The notes under the pieces were generated by a model. The model searched no databases. It was not told the DNA's origin and saw only the letters and a list, made by a program, of their open reading frames with translations. This document shows positions 33,486 to 42,603 of a stretch of 57,731 bases of DNA, piece after piece; position 1 is the first letter of the stretch, and each line of letters opens with the position of its first letter. The position numbers and the translations under genes were made by a program. Source of the DNA: Companilactobacillus mindensis DSM 14500 (lineage in GTDB: Bacteria > Bacillota > Bacilli > Lactobacillales > Lactobacillaceae); assembly GCF_001434275.1 (NCBI RefSeq), contig NZ_AZEZ01000032.1, positions 1 to 57,731 of the forward strand. The letters are read 5' to 3'.

Positions 33486-33530
33486 TTAAATTGCAGAAGC
33501 TAGTATAATAAAGTTTGGAGGATATACTCA

Positions 33531-34055
33531 ATGGCAGACTTAATTAATCAAGGCAAAACCGCCGGTAAACTGGTTGAATTCGGGATGTTACAAAACATTG
33601 CTGAAGATGATTCTCAACATAAAAATGACTATAAAACTTTATTTCAAGGTCAAGGGAAAATTTTATTAGCCTTATCTGACAATGACGATTTGTCACAAAA
33701 GGATTTGGTTGACAGATTAAATATGACGCCTCAATCGGTGGCTGAGTTTGTTCGTAAACTTGAAGGTCGAGGATTGGTTTCACGCAAAAAATCGACAACT
33801 GATAAACGGGTAACGATTGTCAGTCTAACAAAAGAAGGGCGCCTAGAAACTGAGAAGCGAATGCAAGTAATACCAAGATTCTTGCGAGCCTTGAATGATG
33901 AAGAATTGCTTCAATTCAACAATATTCTGGATAAGATCAACGAGCAGATGTATCTTGATATCAAGAATGCGGATCCAACTTTGCAGAACAAGTATCATCA
34001 AATGATGTTGAACCATGTAATGACAAAGATTCGTGACGACAAAAAAGAACTATAA
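33531..34055 (+). CDS. MarR family transcriptional regulator
   Basis: 174 aa winged helix: DDLSQKDLVDRLNMTPQSVAEFVRKLEGRGLVSRKKSTTDKRVTIVSLTKEGR at about 50-105, with the DKR wing typical of MarR. It is divergent from the DrrAB-like exporter and three dyads lie between them, so it most likely represses that exporter and itself. GGAGG precedes the ATG. Confidence 0.93.
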   Translation: MADLINQGKTAGKLVEFGMLQNIAEDDSQHKNDYKTLFQGQGKILLALSDNDDLSQKDLVDRLNMTPQSVAEFVRKLEGRGLVSRKKSTTDKRVTIVSLTKEGRLETEKRMQVIPRFLRALNDEELLQFNNILDKINEQMYLDIKNADPTLQNKYHQMMLNHVMTKIRDDKKEL

Positions 34056-34143
34056 ATCAGATTATTTACAAATCTAGATATATAGTTTTTTTATGATTCT
34101 GTCGATTTGGTTTAATTAAATAAAACTTGTAGAGGTGCCAAAA

Positions 34144-35112
34144 ATGTTTATTAATGTCGTTCAAAAAGCCCAGTCTCTGTTCAAGGATTATCCAATGAAA
34201 GCCGATAAGCAAAACGCTTTGGCAAATCCCATTTTTTCGTGGCATGTGAAGTACTTGAATTATAAACGTAAAAAAATAGTGATCTTCACTCATGATGCTA
34301 GTACTTTGACGGTGGTTTTATTTGATGTCAATGCCAAAAATCGTTCACAAATGCAAGCAAGGTTTGAGGAACGGTTGGCTGATGTATGTGAAAATGTGGG
34401 GATTTCACAAACAACGCTTGATGAATATTTAAGAGTGGCTGGTGCTTGGCAAATAGGGCCAACTGTCAACAGAACTCAAATTGGCCGTTTGAATGATGTT
34501 TCGATGATAGTGCAATTTTATCTAGATGACCATGAAACGGATGAAGCAAGTCTTTCAAATGATCTGTCGAGTTCTGTTCGGAATGTTCATTACAGTTCTG
34601 TACCGGAGACTTTGATGGCAAAAAATTTCGTTTGGCATAAAGCTAAAGTAAATTTCAAAAAAATTGATGTTACACATTTGCAAGATGTCTGTCAAAAATT
34701 GAAAAAATTAGCGGTTATGGATGAAGACTATTCATTTACGGATGACTACACAAAGTTTGATCGACAAATTGAAAAAATCGGAAAACTGAATGATGAATTG
34801 ATTGCCAGTTTCATTGATTATATTGAAGACGATTATTCCGAAAAAACAGTAAAATCATATCAAAAGACTCTGACTTTTTATTTGAATGAATACTTGGCCT
34901 ATCATTTTGAAAGTGTTTTCGATTATGATGCCTCATCGATTGGCAATTTATACCTTCATGGCAGCAGTATGACGGAAACAAAACGGGTTCAGAGAACTAT
35001 GAATAAGTTCTATCAGTTTTTAGCACAAGAAAAATTGATTGAGAGCGGCTTTATTAAAGAAATGAAGCAATTAATGAAATCTTCGATCGAATCAGTTGAA
35101 GATGTTTGGTAA
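34144..35112 (+). CDS. DUF6933-like protein with C-terminal integrase-core-binding-like domain
   Basis: 322 aa from ATG 34144 behind AGAGGTG. The N-terminal part (to about 150) follows the DUF6933 pattern: MFINVVQKAQSLF, NPIFSWHVKYLNYKRKKIVIF, TVVLFDVNAKN, then NRTQIGRLND. The C-terminal part (about 220-320: LIASFIDYIEDDYSEKTVKSYQKTL ... RVQRTMNKFYQFLAQEKLI) resembles the SAM-like core-binding domain of tyrosine recombinases, with no catalytic domain. Function unknown. It follows marR by 88 bp on the same strand. The fold of the second part is inferred from pattern only. Confidence 0.65.
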   Translation: MFINVVQKAQSLFKDYPMKADKQNALANPIFSWHVKYLNYKRKKIVIFTHDASTLTVVLFDVNAKNRSQMQARFEERLADVCENVGISQTTLDEYLRVAGAWQIGPTVNRTQIGRLNDVSMIVQFYLDDHETDEASLSNDLSSSVRNVHYSSVPETLMAKNFVWHKAKVNFKKIDVTHLQDVCQKLKKLAVMDEDYSFTDDYTKFDRQIEKIGKLNDELIASFIDYIEDDYSEKTVKSYQKTLTFYLNEYLAYHFESVFDYDASSIGNLYLHGSSMTETKRVQRTMNKFYQFLAQEKLIESGFIKEMKQLMKSSIESVEDVW

Positions 35113-35198
35113 GGCTAAAGGAAAAGATTACTGATTTGTCAAGAATGATAAAAATGGGTCTAAAATTTGAACGTTCAATAATATCTTATATAACAAAA

Positions 35199-35246
35199 AA
35201 TAAAGACAGCTGATAATCTTGATAGATTACAGGCTGTCTTTATTTA
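35199..35246. terminator. Bidirectional terminator
   Basis: Perfect 12-bp stem AATAAAGACAGC / GCTGTCTTTATT between convergent genes. Confidence 0.85.
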
Positions 35247-35258
35247 GTTAATGAATAA

Positions 35259-35603
35259 TTATATTTTAAAAACTCCGTTACCAAGCGGTAATTCGACCAC
35301 AACATTATCAGTCAAAGTGAATTCTTTTGTAGCATCGAATAATTTAACAAAATCAGTTGCTTCATCATCACTGAAGAGTTCCATGATTTTCTTCATAATG
35401 TCATCTTTATCCATAACGGTGTGAAATTTGTAGAAGTCCAAAACTTTTCCAGTTGAGTTCATGGCGACAAAAGTGCTGCTGCTATTTTTGTTAGTGTATA
35501 AATAGCAAGTGTTATCTAAATAACCAGTTTTTTCAGATTTGTATAGATCCAAGTTATCTAAACCGATATTTGATAATTTAACAAATTTGGATTGTTTATC
35601 CAT
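35259..35603 (-). CDS. Hypothetical protein
   Basis: 114 aa from ATG 35603, eight bases behind GAAGG. No signal peptide or membrane helix. The sequence is mixed alpha/beta with an acidic stretch (MDKDDIMKKIMELFSDDEATDF). Not recognised. It stands alone between terminators, and about 285 bp of AT-rich DNA separates it from the next gene. Confidence 0.7.
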   Translation of the reverse strand: MDKQSKFVKLSNIGLDNLDLYKSEKTGYLDNTCYLYTNKNSSSTFVAMNSTGKVLDFYKFHTVMDKDDIMKKIMELFSDDEATDFVKLFDATKEFTLTDNVVVELPLGNGVFKI

Positions 35604-35820
35604 TATTGATACCTTCATTTTCTTTATTATGATAAATATTTTCTCTAATAAGTTATTTTGAGTTTATTTAATGTTTCTGTCAACTTATCTTGTGATTTCG
35701 GTGAATCGTAAAATGGATATTTTGAATACTATATAGCATTATCTTTATAGCGTATATGCCATAATCAACTTATTGATCAATAGTGATAACACAAAAAATT
35801 CAATAATAAGTTATTTATTA
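35604..35820. other. AT-rich intergenic stretch
   Basis: No gene seen. A 13-bp direct repeat TAATAAGTTATTT occurs at 35646-35658 and 35804-35816; significance unknown. Confidence 0.4.
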
Positions 35821-35875
35821 TTGACCGACGGTTAATTTTGAGATAGTATGTTTTTGTAAATTAACCGTCGGTCAA
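35821..35875 (+). promoter_or_regulatory. Twin TetR operator and promoter of tetR-EF4 paralogue operon
   Basis: TTGACCGACGGTTAATTT (35821-35838) and its exact inverse complement (35858-35875) are 19 bp apart. Each contains the small palindrome ACCG-A/T-CGGT, a common TetR half-site pair. The first covers a -35 TTGACC, with -10 TAGTAT at 35844-35849 (17-bp spacer); the second lies over the start of the transcript and next to the GGAGG site. Confidence 0.85.
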
Positions 35876-35890
35876 CTTTGGAGGATGAAT

Positions 35891-36556
35891 ATGTCAAATA
35901 TATATACTACCAATCAAAAAGATGCTAGAAGACAATCAATCATGCAAGCTGCTGTTCAGTTATTTAAAACGCAAGGTTATTCTGAAATAACTATGAAACA
36001 GATAGCCGATACCGTTGGGACATCAAAAGGAACTACTTTTCACTATTTTGCGACCAAGGAAGATCTCTTTATGAGTATTCTGTTAGAAAATTATCAACAA
36101 TTCTTTACTGATTTATTGATTAAGTTGGAAGGGTATTCCCAAATTTCTGAAGAAGTATACGTAAGCTTTATGGTTGATCAAACGGAAAACTTGATCAGAA
36201 ATCATGATGTATTGGTCCGGCTGAATACCATTAGAGGACCAATTTTAGAAGGTAAAGCTAATATGGATGAAACAGTTGCAAAACGTAATAATCTGTACGC
36301 AATTAGTAAACAAGTGGGCCAAAAATTGTTTGAAAAAACTAATGGCTTATTAACTCAAAACCAATTTAGCCACATTTTCATTATTCAAAGCGGAATTATC
36401 AGTGGCTTGATGAATATGGCCTCACTGACAAGATTTAATCATACTGACTTGAAGGTTGATTATCCTGATTTTGAGATAGAACTTATCCCAGAAGCACGCC
36501 AACAAATGAATTATTACTTAATAGAATATTTAAAGGAATATAAGAAAAATGAATAA
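35891..36556 (+). CDS. TetR/AcrR family repressor in operon with EF4 paralogue
   Basis: 221 aa from ATG 35891 behind GGAGG. HTH with IMQAAVQLFKTQGYSEITMKQIADTVGTSKGTTFHYFATKEDLF near residues 18-61, then a helical ligand-binding domain. Two perfect inverted operator copies in its own promoter show autoregulation. Its 3' end overlaps the downstream translation-factor gene by 8 bp, so both are derepressed together. Confidence 0.92.
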   Translation: MSNIYTTNQKDARRQSIMQAAVQLFKTQGYSEITMKQIADTVGTSKGTTFHYFATKEDLFMSILLENYQQFFTDLLIKLEGYSQISEEVYVSFMVDQTENLIRNHDVLVRLNTIRGPILEGKANMDETVAKRNNLYAISKQVGQKLFEKTNGLLTQNQFSHIFIIQSGIISGLMNMASLTRFNHTDLKVDYPDFEIELIPEARQQMNYYLIEYLKEYKKNE

Positions 36557-38336
36557 AGAACAAATTAGGAATTTTGCCATTATCGCACATATCGATCATG
36601 GTAAATCAACCTTAGCTGATAGAATTATGGAATTAACACAAACGGTCAGCGAAAGAGAACGTCAATCACAACTGTTAGATGATATGGCGGTAGAAAAAGC
36701 ACATGGAGTTACAGTCAAAGCCAGAACCGTACGGAATTATTATTCTGCCAATGATGGAAAGGAATATGAATATAATTTAATTGATACCCCAGGTCACGTA
36801 GACTTTAACTATGAAGTATCAAAAAGTTTGGCAGCTACCGAAGGAGCAATTCTTTTAGTTGATGCTACACAAGGCGTTCAAGCTCAAACGATTGCTAATT
36901 ATCGGATTGCCAAACAGAATAATTTGATCATCATCCCAGTTATTAATAAAGTTGATATCGCATCGGCAGAAGTTGAACAGACACAGGCACAATTAAGTGA
37001 TCTGGACTCAAATTTTACTAAAGAGAACACACTCCTAATCTCTGCCAAAACCGGCTTAGGTGTACCAGCGGTATTAGAAGTAATTAAAAACCGAATCCCC
37101 GCTCCAAAGGGTAATACAGATAAACCTTTAAAGGCATTAATTTTTGATTCCTTATACGATCCATATCAAGGGATTATTGCTTATGTACGTCTGGTTAATG
37201 GGGAATTGTATCAAAATGATCAATTACTTTTGATGCAGGCAAAAAAGAGTTTTAAATTAAAATCACTAGGAATATTTGCTCCAAACATGCAAGAGAAGAA
37301 TAGTTTGAGTGCGGGTGAAGTTGGTTATGTTGTAACGGGATTAAAGGATCCTAAAGCTATTAGAGTGGGGGATACAGTTACTTTGAAAAATAATCCAACC
37401 TCTGATTCGATCAAAGGTTATCAACCTGCTCAACAAATGGTATTTGCGGGACTTTATCCTAAAAATAATGATTATCCGGCCTTAAAGGATGCTATTTTGA
37501 AATTAAGTTTGAACGATACTTCTTTTTCATTTGTAGAAGAACATTCGGAAGCATTAGGGATGGGATTTAGATGTGGTTTCTTAGGTGCATTTCATTTACA
37601 AATAATCAGAGAGAGATTATTTGATGAATTTGGCTTGGATGTTTTAACAACCGCACCTAATGTAACGTATCAGGTTCTATTGAAGAACGGGCAAAGAATG
37701 AATATTAATAATCCAGTTCAGTTTCCAGCATTTGGGTTGATCCAAGAAGTGAAGGAACCCTTTGTTAAAGCTGAAATCACGATGCCAAGTGAAAGTCTCA
37801 ACGCGGTTTTAAAATTAGTCGATTCACATAAAGGACAATTATTGGATATGGGAAATGATGGTAATCTGGTTGTTGTCACGATTAAAATTCCTTTGTCAGA
37901 AATTGCTTATCATTTCTTCTCCGAATTAAAGTCGGTTTCACATGGTTTTGCCAGTTTAAGTACCGAATTCTTGGATTATGAGCAAAGTGATTTAGTGAAA
38001 GTCGAAATTGATATGAACTATGCCACGGTTGATGCCTTGTCATTTGTTGTTCATCGAAGCGATGTGAATAATATGACCCAAACTCTAGTCCACAACTTAA
38101 AGTACGCCGTACCAAGACAACTTTATCCAACACCAGTACAGGCAATCGTTGAGGGTAAATCAGTTGCAAGAGTGGATGTTCCACCGTTAAGAAAGAATGC
38201 AGCTGTTAACGGCGATGCACATAGTGTCTCAAAAAAGGCAGCTTTGTTGAGACGTCAGAGTATAAACAAACGTCAATCAGTCAAAAATGAAATCAAATTA
38301 CCACAGAGCGTTTTTAATACTATTTTGGAACTTTAA
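36549..38336 (+). CDS. Divergent elongation factor 4 (LepA) paralogue
   Basis: 595-aa translational GTPase of EF4 layout. G1 AHIDHGKST at residues 13-21, G3 DTPGHVDF near 80, G4 NKVD and G5 SAKTG. The switch I segment reads EKAHGVTVK where LepA has ERERGITIK. The C-terminal domain keeps YEQSDLVKVEIDMNYATVDALSFVVHR, but the almost invariant KCYGGD motif of LepA is replaced by RKNAAVNGDAHS. It is therefore a paralogue, not the housekeeping lepA. It overlaps and shares a promoter with a TetR repressor, so it is inducible, perhaps a ribosome-rescue or drug-response factor (inference). Confidence 0.87.
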   Translation: MNKEQIRNFAIIAHIDHGKSTLADRIMELTQTVSERERQSQLLDDMAVEKAHGVTVKARTVRNYYSANDGKEYEYNLIDTPGHVDFNYEVSKSLAATEGAILLVDATQGVQAQTIANYRIAKQNNLIIIPVINKVDIASAEVEQTQAQLSDLDSNFTKENTLLISAKTGLGVPAVLEVIKNRIPAPKGNTDKPLKALIFDSLYDPYQGIIAYVRLVNGELYQNDQLLLMQAKKSFKLKSLGIFAPNMQEKNSLSAGEVGYVVTGLKDPKAIRVGDTVTLKNNPTSDSIKGYQPAQQMVFAGLYPKNNDYPALKDAILKLSLNDTSFSFVEEHSEALGMGFRCGFLGAFHLQIIRERLFDEFGLDVLTTAPNVTYQVLLKNGQRMNINNPVQFPAFGLIQEVKEPFVKAEITMPSESLNAVLKLVDSHKGQLLDMGNDGNLVVVTIKIPLSEIAYHFFSELKSVSHGFASLSTEFLDYEQSDLVKVEIDMNYATVDALSFVVHRSDVNNMTQTLVHNLKYAVPRQLYPTPVQAIVEGKSVARVDVPPLRKNAAVNGDAHSVSKKAALLRRQSINKRQSVKNEIKLPQSVFNTILEL

Positions 38337-38410
38337 TCAAAAAACCACTGATCTGATTGTTGCTTCGATTTTTTTGATTCGTAATAAGGAACTTTGATGT
38401 AATTTAATGT

Positions 38411-38449
38411 TAAAAACACTACCAATATTTAAATTGATAGTGTTTTTTT
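38411..38449 (+). terminator. Terminator after EF4 paralogue
   Basis: Stem AAAAACACTA..AT / AT..TAGTGTTTTT with T-run. Confidence 0.85.
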
Positions 38450-38571
38450 GCGCTATAAAAAATAAAAGAAGCTTTAATATTTTTTTCGTATTTTACTTTA
38501 GAACGACACTCATAAAAAATGGTTTATGTCGATAATTCAAAATAGTATAGATGATTTTTTGTTGCATATAT

Positions 38572-38601
38572 TAGACATAAGAGGAGCATAGATGATACAC
38601 T
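38572..38601 (+). promoter_or_regulatory. Promoter of higBA, possibly leaderless
   Basis: -35 TAGACA (38572-38577), 18-bp spacer, -10 TACACT (38596-38601). The toxin ATG at 38607 lies about where transcription would start, so the mRNA may have no leader. TTATGTC (38524-38530) and GACATAA (38574-38580) form an inverted pair that could be the antitoxin operator. Confidence 0.5.
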
Positions 38602-38606
38602 AGCTG

Positions 38607-38966
38607 ATGAAAAAGATGGAATTTGAGTTTTATAAACGACCTAATGGAAAAGTAGAGTTTATGGAGTTCTTGGAAAAAATACCATATAAAGACCGGATAA
38701 AATTACTTGCAACGATTAATAACGTTCAAGAATACGGAATCAATATTGCTATTAAAGAACAGTGGGTAAAAAAACTGGATAAAAATCTTTATGAACTACG
38801 TTCTAAAGTATCTAATAATATTCAAAGAGCTATTTACTTCCATTACGAGAAGAATAGCTACGTTATTACACATGGTTTTACTAAGAAAACTCAAAAAACG
38901 CCTTTGAAAGAATTAAGACGTGGAATTACTTTAAGAAATGAATATTTAAAAGGGAAGGACAATTAA
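38607..38966 (+). CDS. higB: HigB-like toxin (RelE/ParE superfamily, gp49 type)
   Basis: 119 aa with the phage-derived Gp49-like pattern: FMEFLEKIPYKDRIKLLATINNVQEYG, KKLDKNLYELRSKVSNNIQRAIYFHYEKNSYVITHGFTKKTQKTPLKEL. Members cleave mRNA on the ribosome. It lies directly before its antitoxin (1 bp between stop and start), the HigBA gene order. No good ribosome site is within range of ATG 38607; a GAGGAG sits about 21 bases upstream. ATG 38616 is an alternative start. Confidence 0.88.
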   Translation: MKKMEFEFYKRPNGKVEFMEFLEKIPYKDRIKLLATINNVQEYGINIAIKEQWVKKLDKNLYELRSKVSNNIQRAIYFHYEKNSYVITHGFTKKTQKTPLKELRRGITLRNEYLKGKDN

Positions 38967-38967
38967 A

Positions 38968-39243
38968 ATGGCAAACGTTAAATTTGATGACTTTTTAAAA
39001 CAGGAATTAAAAGATCCAAAATTCAGAGCAGCCTTTGAAGAAGAAAATAATAAATTGGCGAGTTCTGCCGCAATTCTTCTAGCAAGAGAAGATCTGGGAT
39101 GGTCACAGGCAGAATTAGCGGAACATGCAAACGTTCCTAGATCGACTGTTTCAAGAACTGAGAAAGGTAAAAATGTTAGTATTGCAACATTGACTAAATT
39201 GGCTGCGGCAATGGGAAAAACTGTGAAAATTCAGATAGATTAA
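38968..39243 (+). CDS. higA: HigA-like antitoxin (XRE HTH)
   Basis: 91 aa. A helical N-terminus (FDDFLKQELKDPKFRAAFEEEN) that would bind the toxin is followed by an HTH_3 domain (AREDLGWSQAELAEHANVPRSTVSRTEKGKNVSIATLTKLAAAMG). It neutralises the HigB-like toxin and represses the pair. AAGGAC precedes the ATG and a terminator follows. Confidence 0.9.
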   Translation: MANVKFDDFLKQELKDPKFRAAFEEENNKLASSAAILLAREDLGWSQAELAEHANVPRSTVSRTEKGKNVSIATLTKLAAAMGKTVKIQID

Positions 39244-39278
39244 AAATTGATAAATTTTAGGCTACTTGCTTGGACACT

Positions 39279-39318
39279 AAAACAACTCACAATCATCATG
39301 ACTGTGAGTTGTTTTTTC
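39279..39318 (+). terminator. Terminator after higBA
   Basis: Perfect stem AACAACTCACA / TGTGAGTTGTT with T-run. Confidence 0.9.
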
Positions 39319-39398
39319 GAATTTGGATTGAATGAATCAGATACCTAATTCAACTAATATAAAAGCGAACCTAAAGGTTAGCAAGAATAATCAAGGAT

Positions 39399-40127
39399 TT
39401 AAATTTTTTGTGCCTTGATGATCAACATCATCGGAGCTCTTAATGAAGTCTGCATTTCTGGTAAATCACGCAACTCTGGTGCTGGTTGTGGTTCGATTAA
39501 ACGTTGAATATGAAATCCATTCGTGAGTAAGCCATCAACAAAAGTGGTCAAGGTGTGGTGATACTTGGTAACGACACTATCAACAAAATCGACTTGGCGT
39601 GGTCCTTCATTAAAATAGTTGTCGACTGGGAAATACTTCGGTTGACCATTTTCATCATAGATCCAATTTTGATGTCCTTCAGCGGCGAAGATGGGATGTT
39701 CAACCGTAAATTGAAAAATACCGCCAGGGGTTAAAATGTCATGCACATTTCGAACAACGGCTGAAAAATCTTGAATATAATGTAGAACTAAGGAACTCAA
39801 TACCACGTCATAGGATTCTTTAGGAGCCGTAAAATGTTCGATGTCAGCTTTTTGATAGGTGATTTTAGTAGAGTCAGTTTGTTTTTGTGCCATCTGTAAC
39901 ATCTTTTCAGAAGCATCGACACCTAAAACTTTTGTGGCCCCTTGATCAGCAGCATACTGGCAGTGCCAACCATAACCACAGCCTAAATCCAAAATTTTTT
40001 TGCCAGTCAAATTAGGAAGCAGAGCTTTGAAGTCAGGCCATTCTCCGGCAGCCTGTAAGCCTTTTTGGCTTCGGGACATTTGTTGATAGTGTTTAAAGAA
40101 CTCTGGATCATCGTAAATTGCAGTCAT
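39399..40127 (-). CDS. Class I SAM-dependent methyltransferase
   Basis: 242 aa from ATG 40127 behind GGAGG. Motif I KKILDLGCGYGWHCQYAADQGA near residue 45, then VLGVDASEKMLQMA, and YDVVLSSLVLHYIQDF as motif IV. The UbiE/Methyltransf_11 fold is clear; the substrate is a small molecule of unknown nature. Single gene, divergent from the helicase at 40303. Confidence 0.9.
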   Translation of the reverse strand: MTAIYDDPEFFKHYQQMSRSQKGLQAAGEWPDFKALLPNLTGKKILDLGCGYGWHCQYAADQGATKVLGVDASEKMLQMAQKQTDSTKITYQKADIEHFTAPKESYDVVLSSLVLHYIQDFSAVVRNVHDILTPGGIFQFTVEHPIFAAEGHQNWIYDENGQPKYFPVDNYFNEGPRQVDFVDSVVTKYHHTLTTFVDGLLTNGFHIQRLIEPQPAPELRDLPEMQTSLRAPMMLIIKAQKI

Positions 40128-40302
40128 AATGAAAACCTCCATTAATAAATTTTGGGTACAATGATAGTAAAGCAATGTGTATAAAGGTATAGATGACAAT
40201 CAATTTGTTTTCAGTTATTTTTATTTGCCAATAAGAGTATCTTAAAATATCAGAGTCTATTTATAATATTCCTATCAAGAAACTAGAAAGGAATCAACTA
40301 CC

Positions 40303-42594
40303 ATGGACACGCAATCGATTATTTCGACCGATACTATTATTTCATTAATGGAATCGGGATTAGATCTGACGTTTTCAAAAGAGCAGCAAAGAATACTTTC
40401 TAATTCCCATGAAACTCCTTTACTGATCAATGCTTGTGCAGGTTCGGGGAAGACGACCATTTTTATTCTGATGATTTTGGTCGCTTTGACACGGAATTTA
40501 GTCGAACCACAAGAAGTATTAGGGATTACGTTCTCTAGAAAATCAAAGTTGGATATGGATCACCGATATAATGAATATGTTGATGAGCTTTTCAATGTAG
40601 GTTTGAATTATGAAAATCTGAGACCTGATTTTTTTACTTTCCATTCATTATTTCTGCGCTTATTGATGACAAATGAAGAATATAGGGAAATCCACGTTTT
40701 GGATGGATATAGTTGTTTCGAAAAACAATTAAGCGAAAGGATAACTCATCCTAGTAAGGTCATGAGTAAAAGTGAAATTTTGAATCAAATTTTTTCATTG
40801 AATAATTATTTGATCAATCAAAATTTAACGATCGATGGCCTTAATCTTAATGGATCTGAAAAGATGACTGATCAACAAGTAGTTGATATTTTGAGTCAAT
40901 ATACACGTGAAGTCCATGATTGGGGATTTTATCAAGATTATTTTGAGGTCATAAACTATTATCAAGAGTTAAAAGCTCAAAATGGTTTGATAGATTTCAA
41001 TGACATGAAGCTTCTTCTACTGAGAAGTATGAAACAGGAGAGAAACTTAAAAAAATATCGAGATATTATGAGTCGTTATAAATTAGTTGTGATCGATGAA
41101 TTTCAAGATATTGATAGTTTACAGTGGGAAATAATATCTAAGTTATTGAGTAAAGAGACGCTGGATCGATTGATTGTGATTGGTGATGATGATCAGAGTA
41201 TTTATTCGTTTAGAGGTAGTGACCCTAAATACATCATGAATTATCGCAATTTAATGTCAAATACTAAAACATTGAATTTATCCACCAATTATCGTACTGG
41301 AGGAAATATTTTACGCTGCGTGATTCCCTCCATCACAAAGAATTCAATTCGACTTAATAAATCGTTAGGAGCTGTTGATTCACAGACAGGAAAGATTTTC
41401 TTTTATAAACCTCAAGAAAATACAGTTAAAACTGAATCTATACTTGAACATCTGGTGGGACAAATTGAGAATTCCAATATTGATAATAATGATATTGCTG
41501 TGCTAGTCCGCTATAATTCGGCCAGATCGATTGCGGCTGACTGGTTAGCCAATAGGAAAATCTATTCTAATTTAGGCAATAACAAGTTAGTCCTTCAGCA
41601 GAACACTTATTATAAAGTTATCGTAGAACTCATGCGTGCTTTATGGGATGATAAATTTAAATATTTCTACGGTCAATCAAGGCGAATTGGATTTAGAAAC
41701 TATACAGATCATATTGACGAGATAAAGCTTCGTTATGGCAAAGTTCGGATAGTTAAATTAAGTAAGTATTTAGATTTGGTAAAAGATACCATGAGTTCAT
41801 TAACTAAAACTGAATTGGACGATTATGGAGAATCCTTTGATGTACAGGTAATTAAAGAATTCAATATGATTCAAGCGTTGAAGAAAAATGGTGGATCCAA
41901 AAATAATTCCGATATTACCTTGAAGTTATTTAATTCCGCCAAGGAATTGTCGTCGAAGTACTTTGACTTTATGTGTTCCAACAAATATATATCTATTAAG
42001 GAATTAACAAAATTATTTACTTATCTGGAAGATGAAGTTTCAGAAATTAGCTCACCAAATACTTTTTTCACTCAAGAAGATAAGAAAGAGGCCATACTTA
42101 CTAAAAAGGGTGAGTTTGTTTCGCAGAAATTTCAAGTACAGTTCTTGTCCTTGCATCAGGCAAAAGGATTAGAATTCAAATATGTTTATTTATATGGTTT
42201 AACTGATAAAGAACTTCATCGTGGCAGTTTACAAATAAATGAGTATTTTCATCCAAATATTAGTTTTAACGATTTTGTTGGCATATTCAGTAATCAGTTA
42301 TTTTCCTATAAGAAAAAAATGGATGGTTATTTTGAGAATGCTTTGATCGGTGAATATTCTGATTTATTGGATGATGAAAATTTTGACGTTAATGATATTA
42401 AGAGAAGCATGACTGCTAAGGATAATATGGGATTAGTTATTGCTTTGTATAACGCAACCAAAGAGTATTCAGCCTTTATTGAGGAAGAACGACGACTTTT
42501 ATATGTTGGTGTTACGAGAGCTAAATTAGAACTGAATGTCGATATATCTGCCGATTGCAATCCGTTACTTTTTGAATTGAACGAACCCTCGTGA
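40303..42594 (+). CDS. UvrD/Rep-type superfamily 1 DNA helicase
   Basis: 763 aa with all SF1A motifs: Q motif SKEQQRIL, motif I ACAGSGKTT near residue 47, motif II VVIDEFQDID near 263, motif III VIGDDDQSIYSFRGSD, motif V LSLHQAKGLEFKYVYLYGL and motif VI RRLLYVGVTRAKLEL. It is longer and more divergent than PcrA, with extra 2B-type sequence around 430-600. There is no nuclease partner beside it, so it does not complete a known two-gene defence system. It has terminator-bounded single-gene context. Role probably in DNA repair or replication conflict. Confidence 0.9.
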   Translation: MDTQSIISTDTIISLMESGLDLTFSKEQQRILSNSHETPLLINACAGSGKTTIFILMILVALTRNLVEPQEVLGITFSRKSKLDMDHRYNEYVDELFNVGLNYENLRPDFFTFHSLFLRLLMTNEEYREIHVLDGYSCFEKQLSERITHPSKVMSKSEILNQIFSLNNYLINQNLTIDGLNLNGSEKMTDQQVVDILSQYTREVHDWGFYQDYFEVINYYQELKAQNGLIDFNDMKLLLLRSMKQERNLKKYRDIMSRYKLVVIDEFQDIDSLQWEIISKLLSKETLDRLIVIGDDDQSIYSFRGSDPKYIMNYRNLMSNTKTLNLSTNYRTGGNILRCVIPSITKNSIRLNKSLGAVDSQTGKIFFYKPQENTVKTESILEHLVGQIENSNIDNNDIAVLVRYNSARSIAADWLANRKIYSNLGNNKLVLQQNTYYKVIVELMRALWDDKFKYFYGQSRRIGFRNYTDHIDEIKLRYGKVRIVKLSKYLDLVKDTMSSLTKTELDDYGESFDVQVIKEFNMIQALKKNGGSKNNSDITLKLFNSAKELSSKYFDFMCSNKYISIKELTKLFTYLEDEVSEISSPNTFFTQEDKKEAILTKKGEFVSQKFQVQFLSLHQAKGLEFKYVYLYGLTDKELHRGSLQINEYFHPNISFNDFVGIFSNQLFSYKKKMDGYFENALIGEYSDLLDDENFDVNDIKRSMTAKDNMGLVIALYNATKEYSAFIEEERRLLYVGVTRAKLELNVDISADCNPLLFELNEPS

Positions 42595-42603
42595 AAATAT
42601 TAA

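Noticed and set aside
36549-38336. Tet(M)-type ribosomal protection protein
   Set aside because: The C-terminal domain follows EF4/LepA (DLVKVEIDMN, VDALSFVVHR) and there is no EF-G domain IV with the Tet loops.
40303-42594. Gabija-like defence system based on the UvrD-type helicase
   Set aside because: No GajA-like OLD-family nuclease gene beside it, and the helicase is far larger than GajB.
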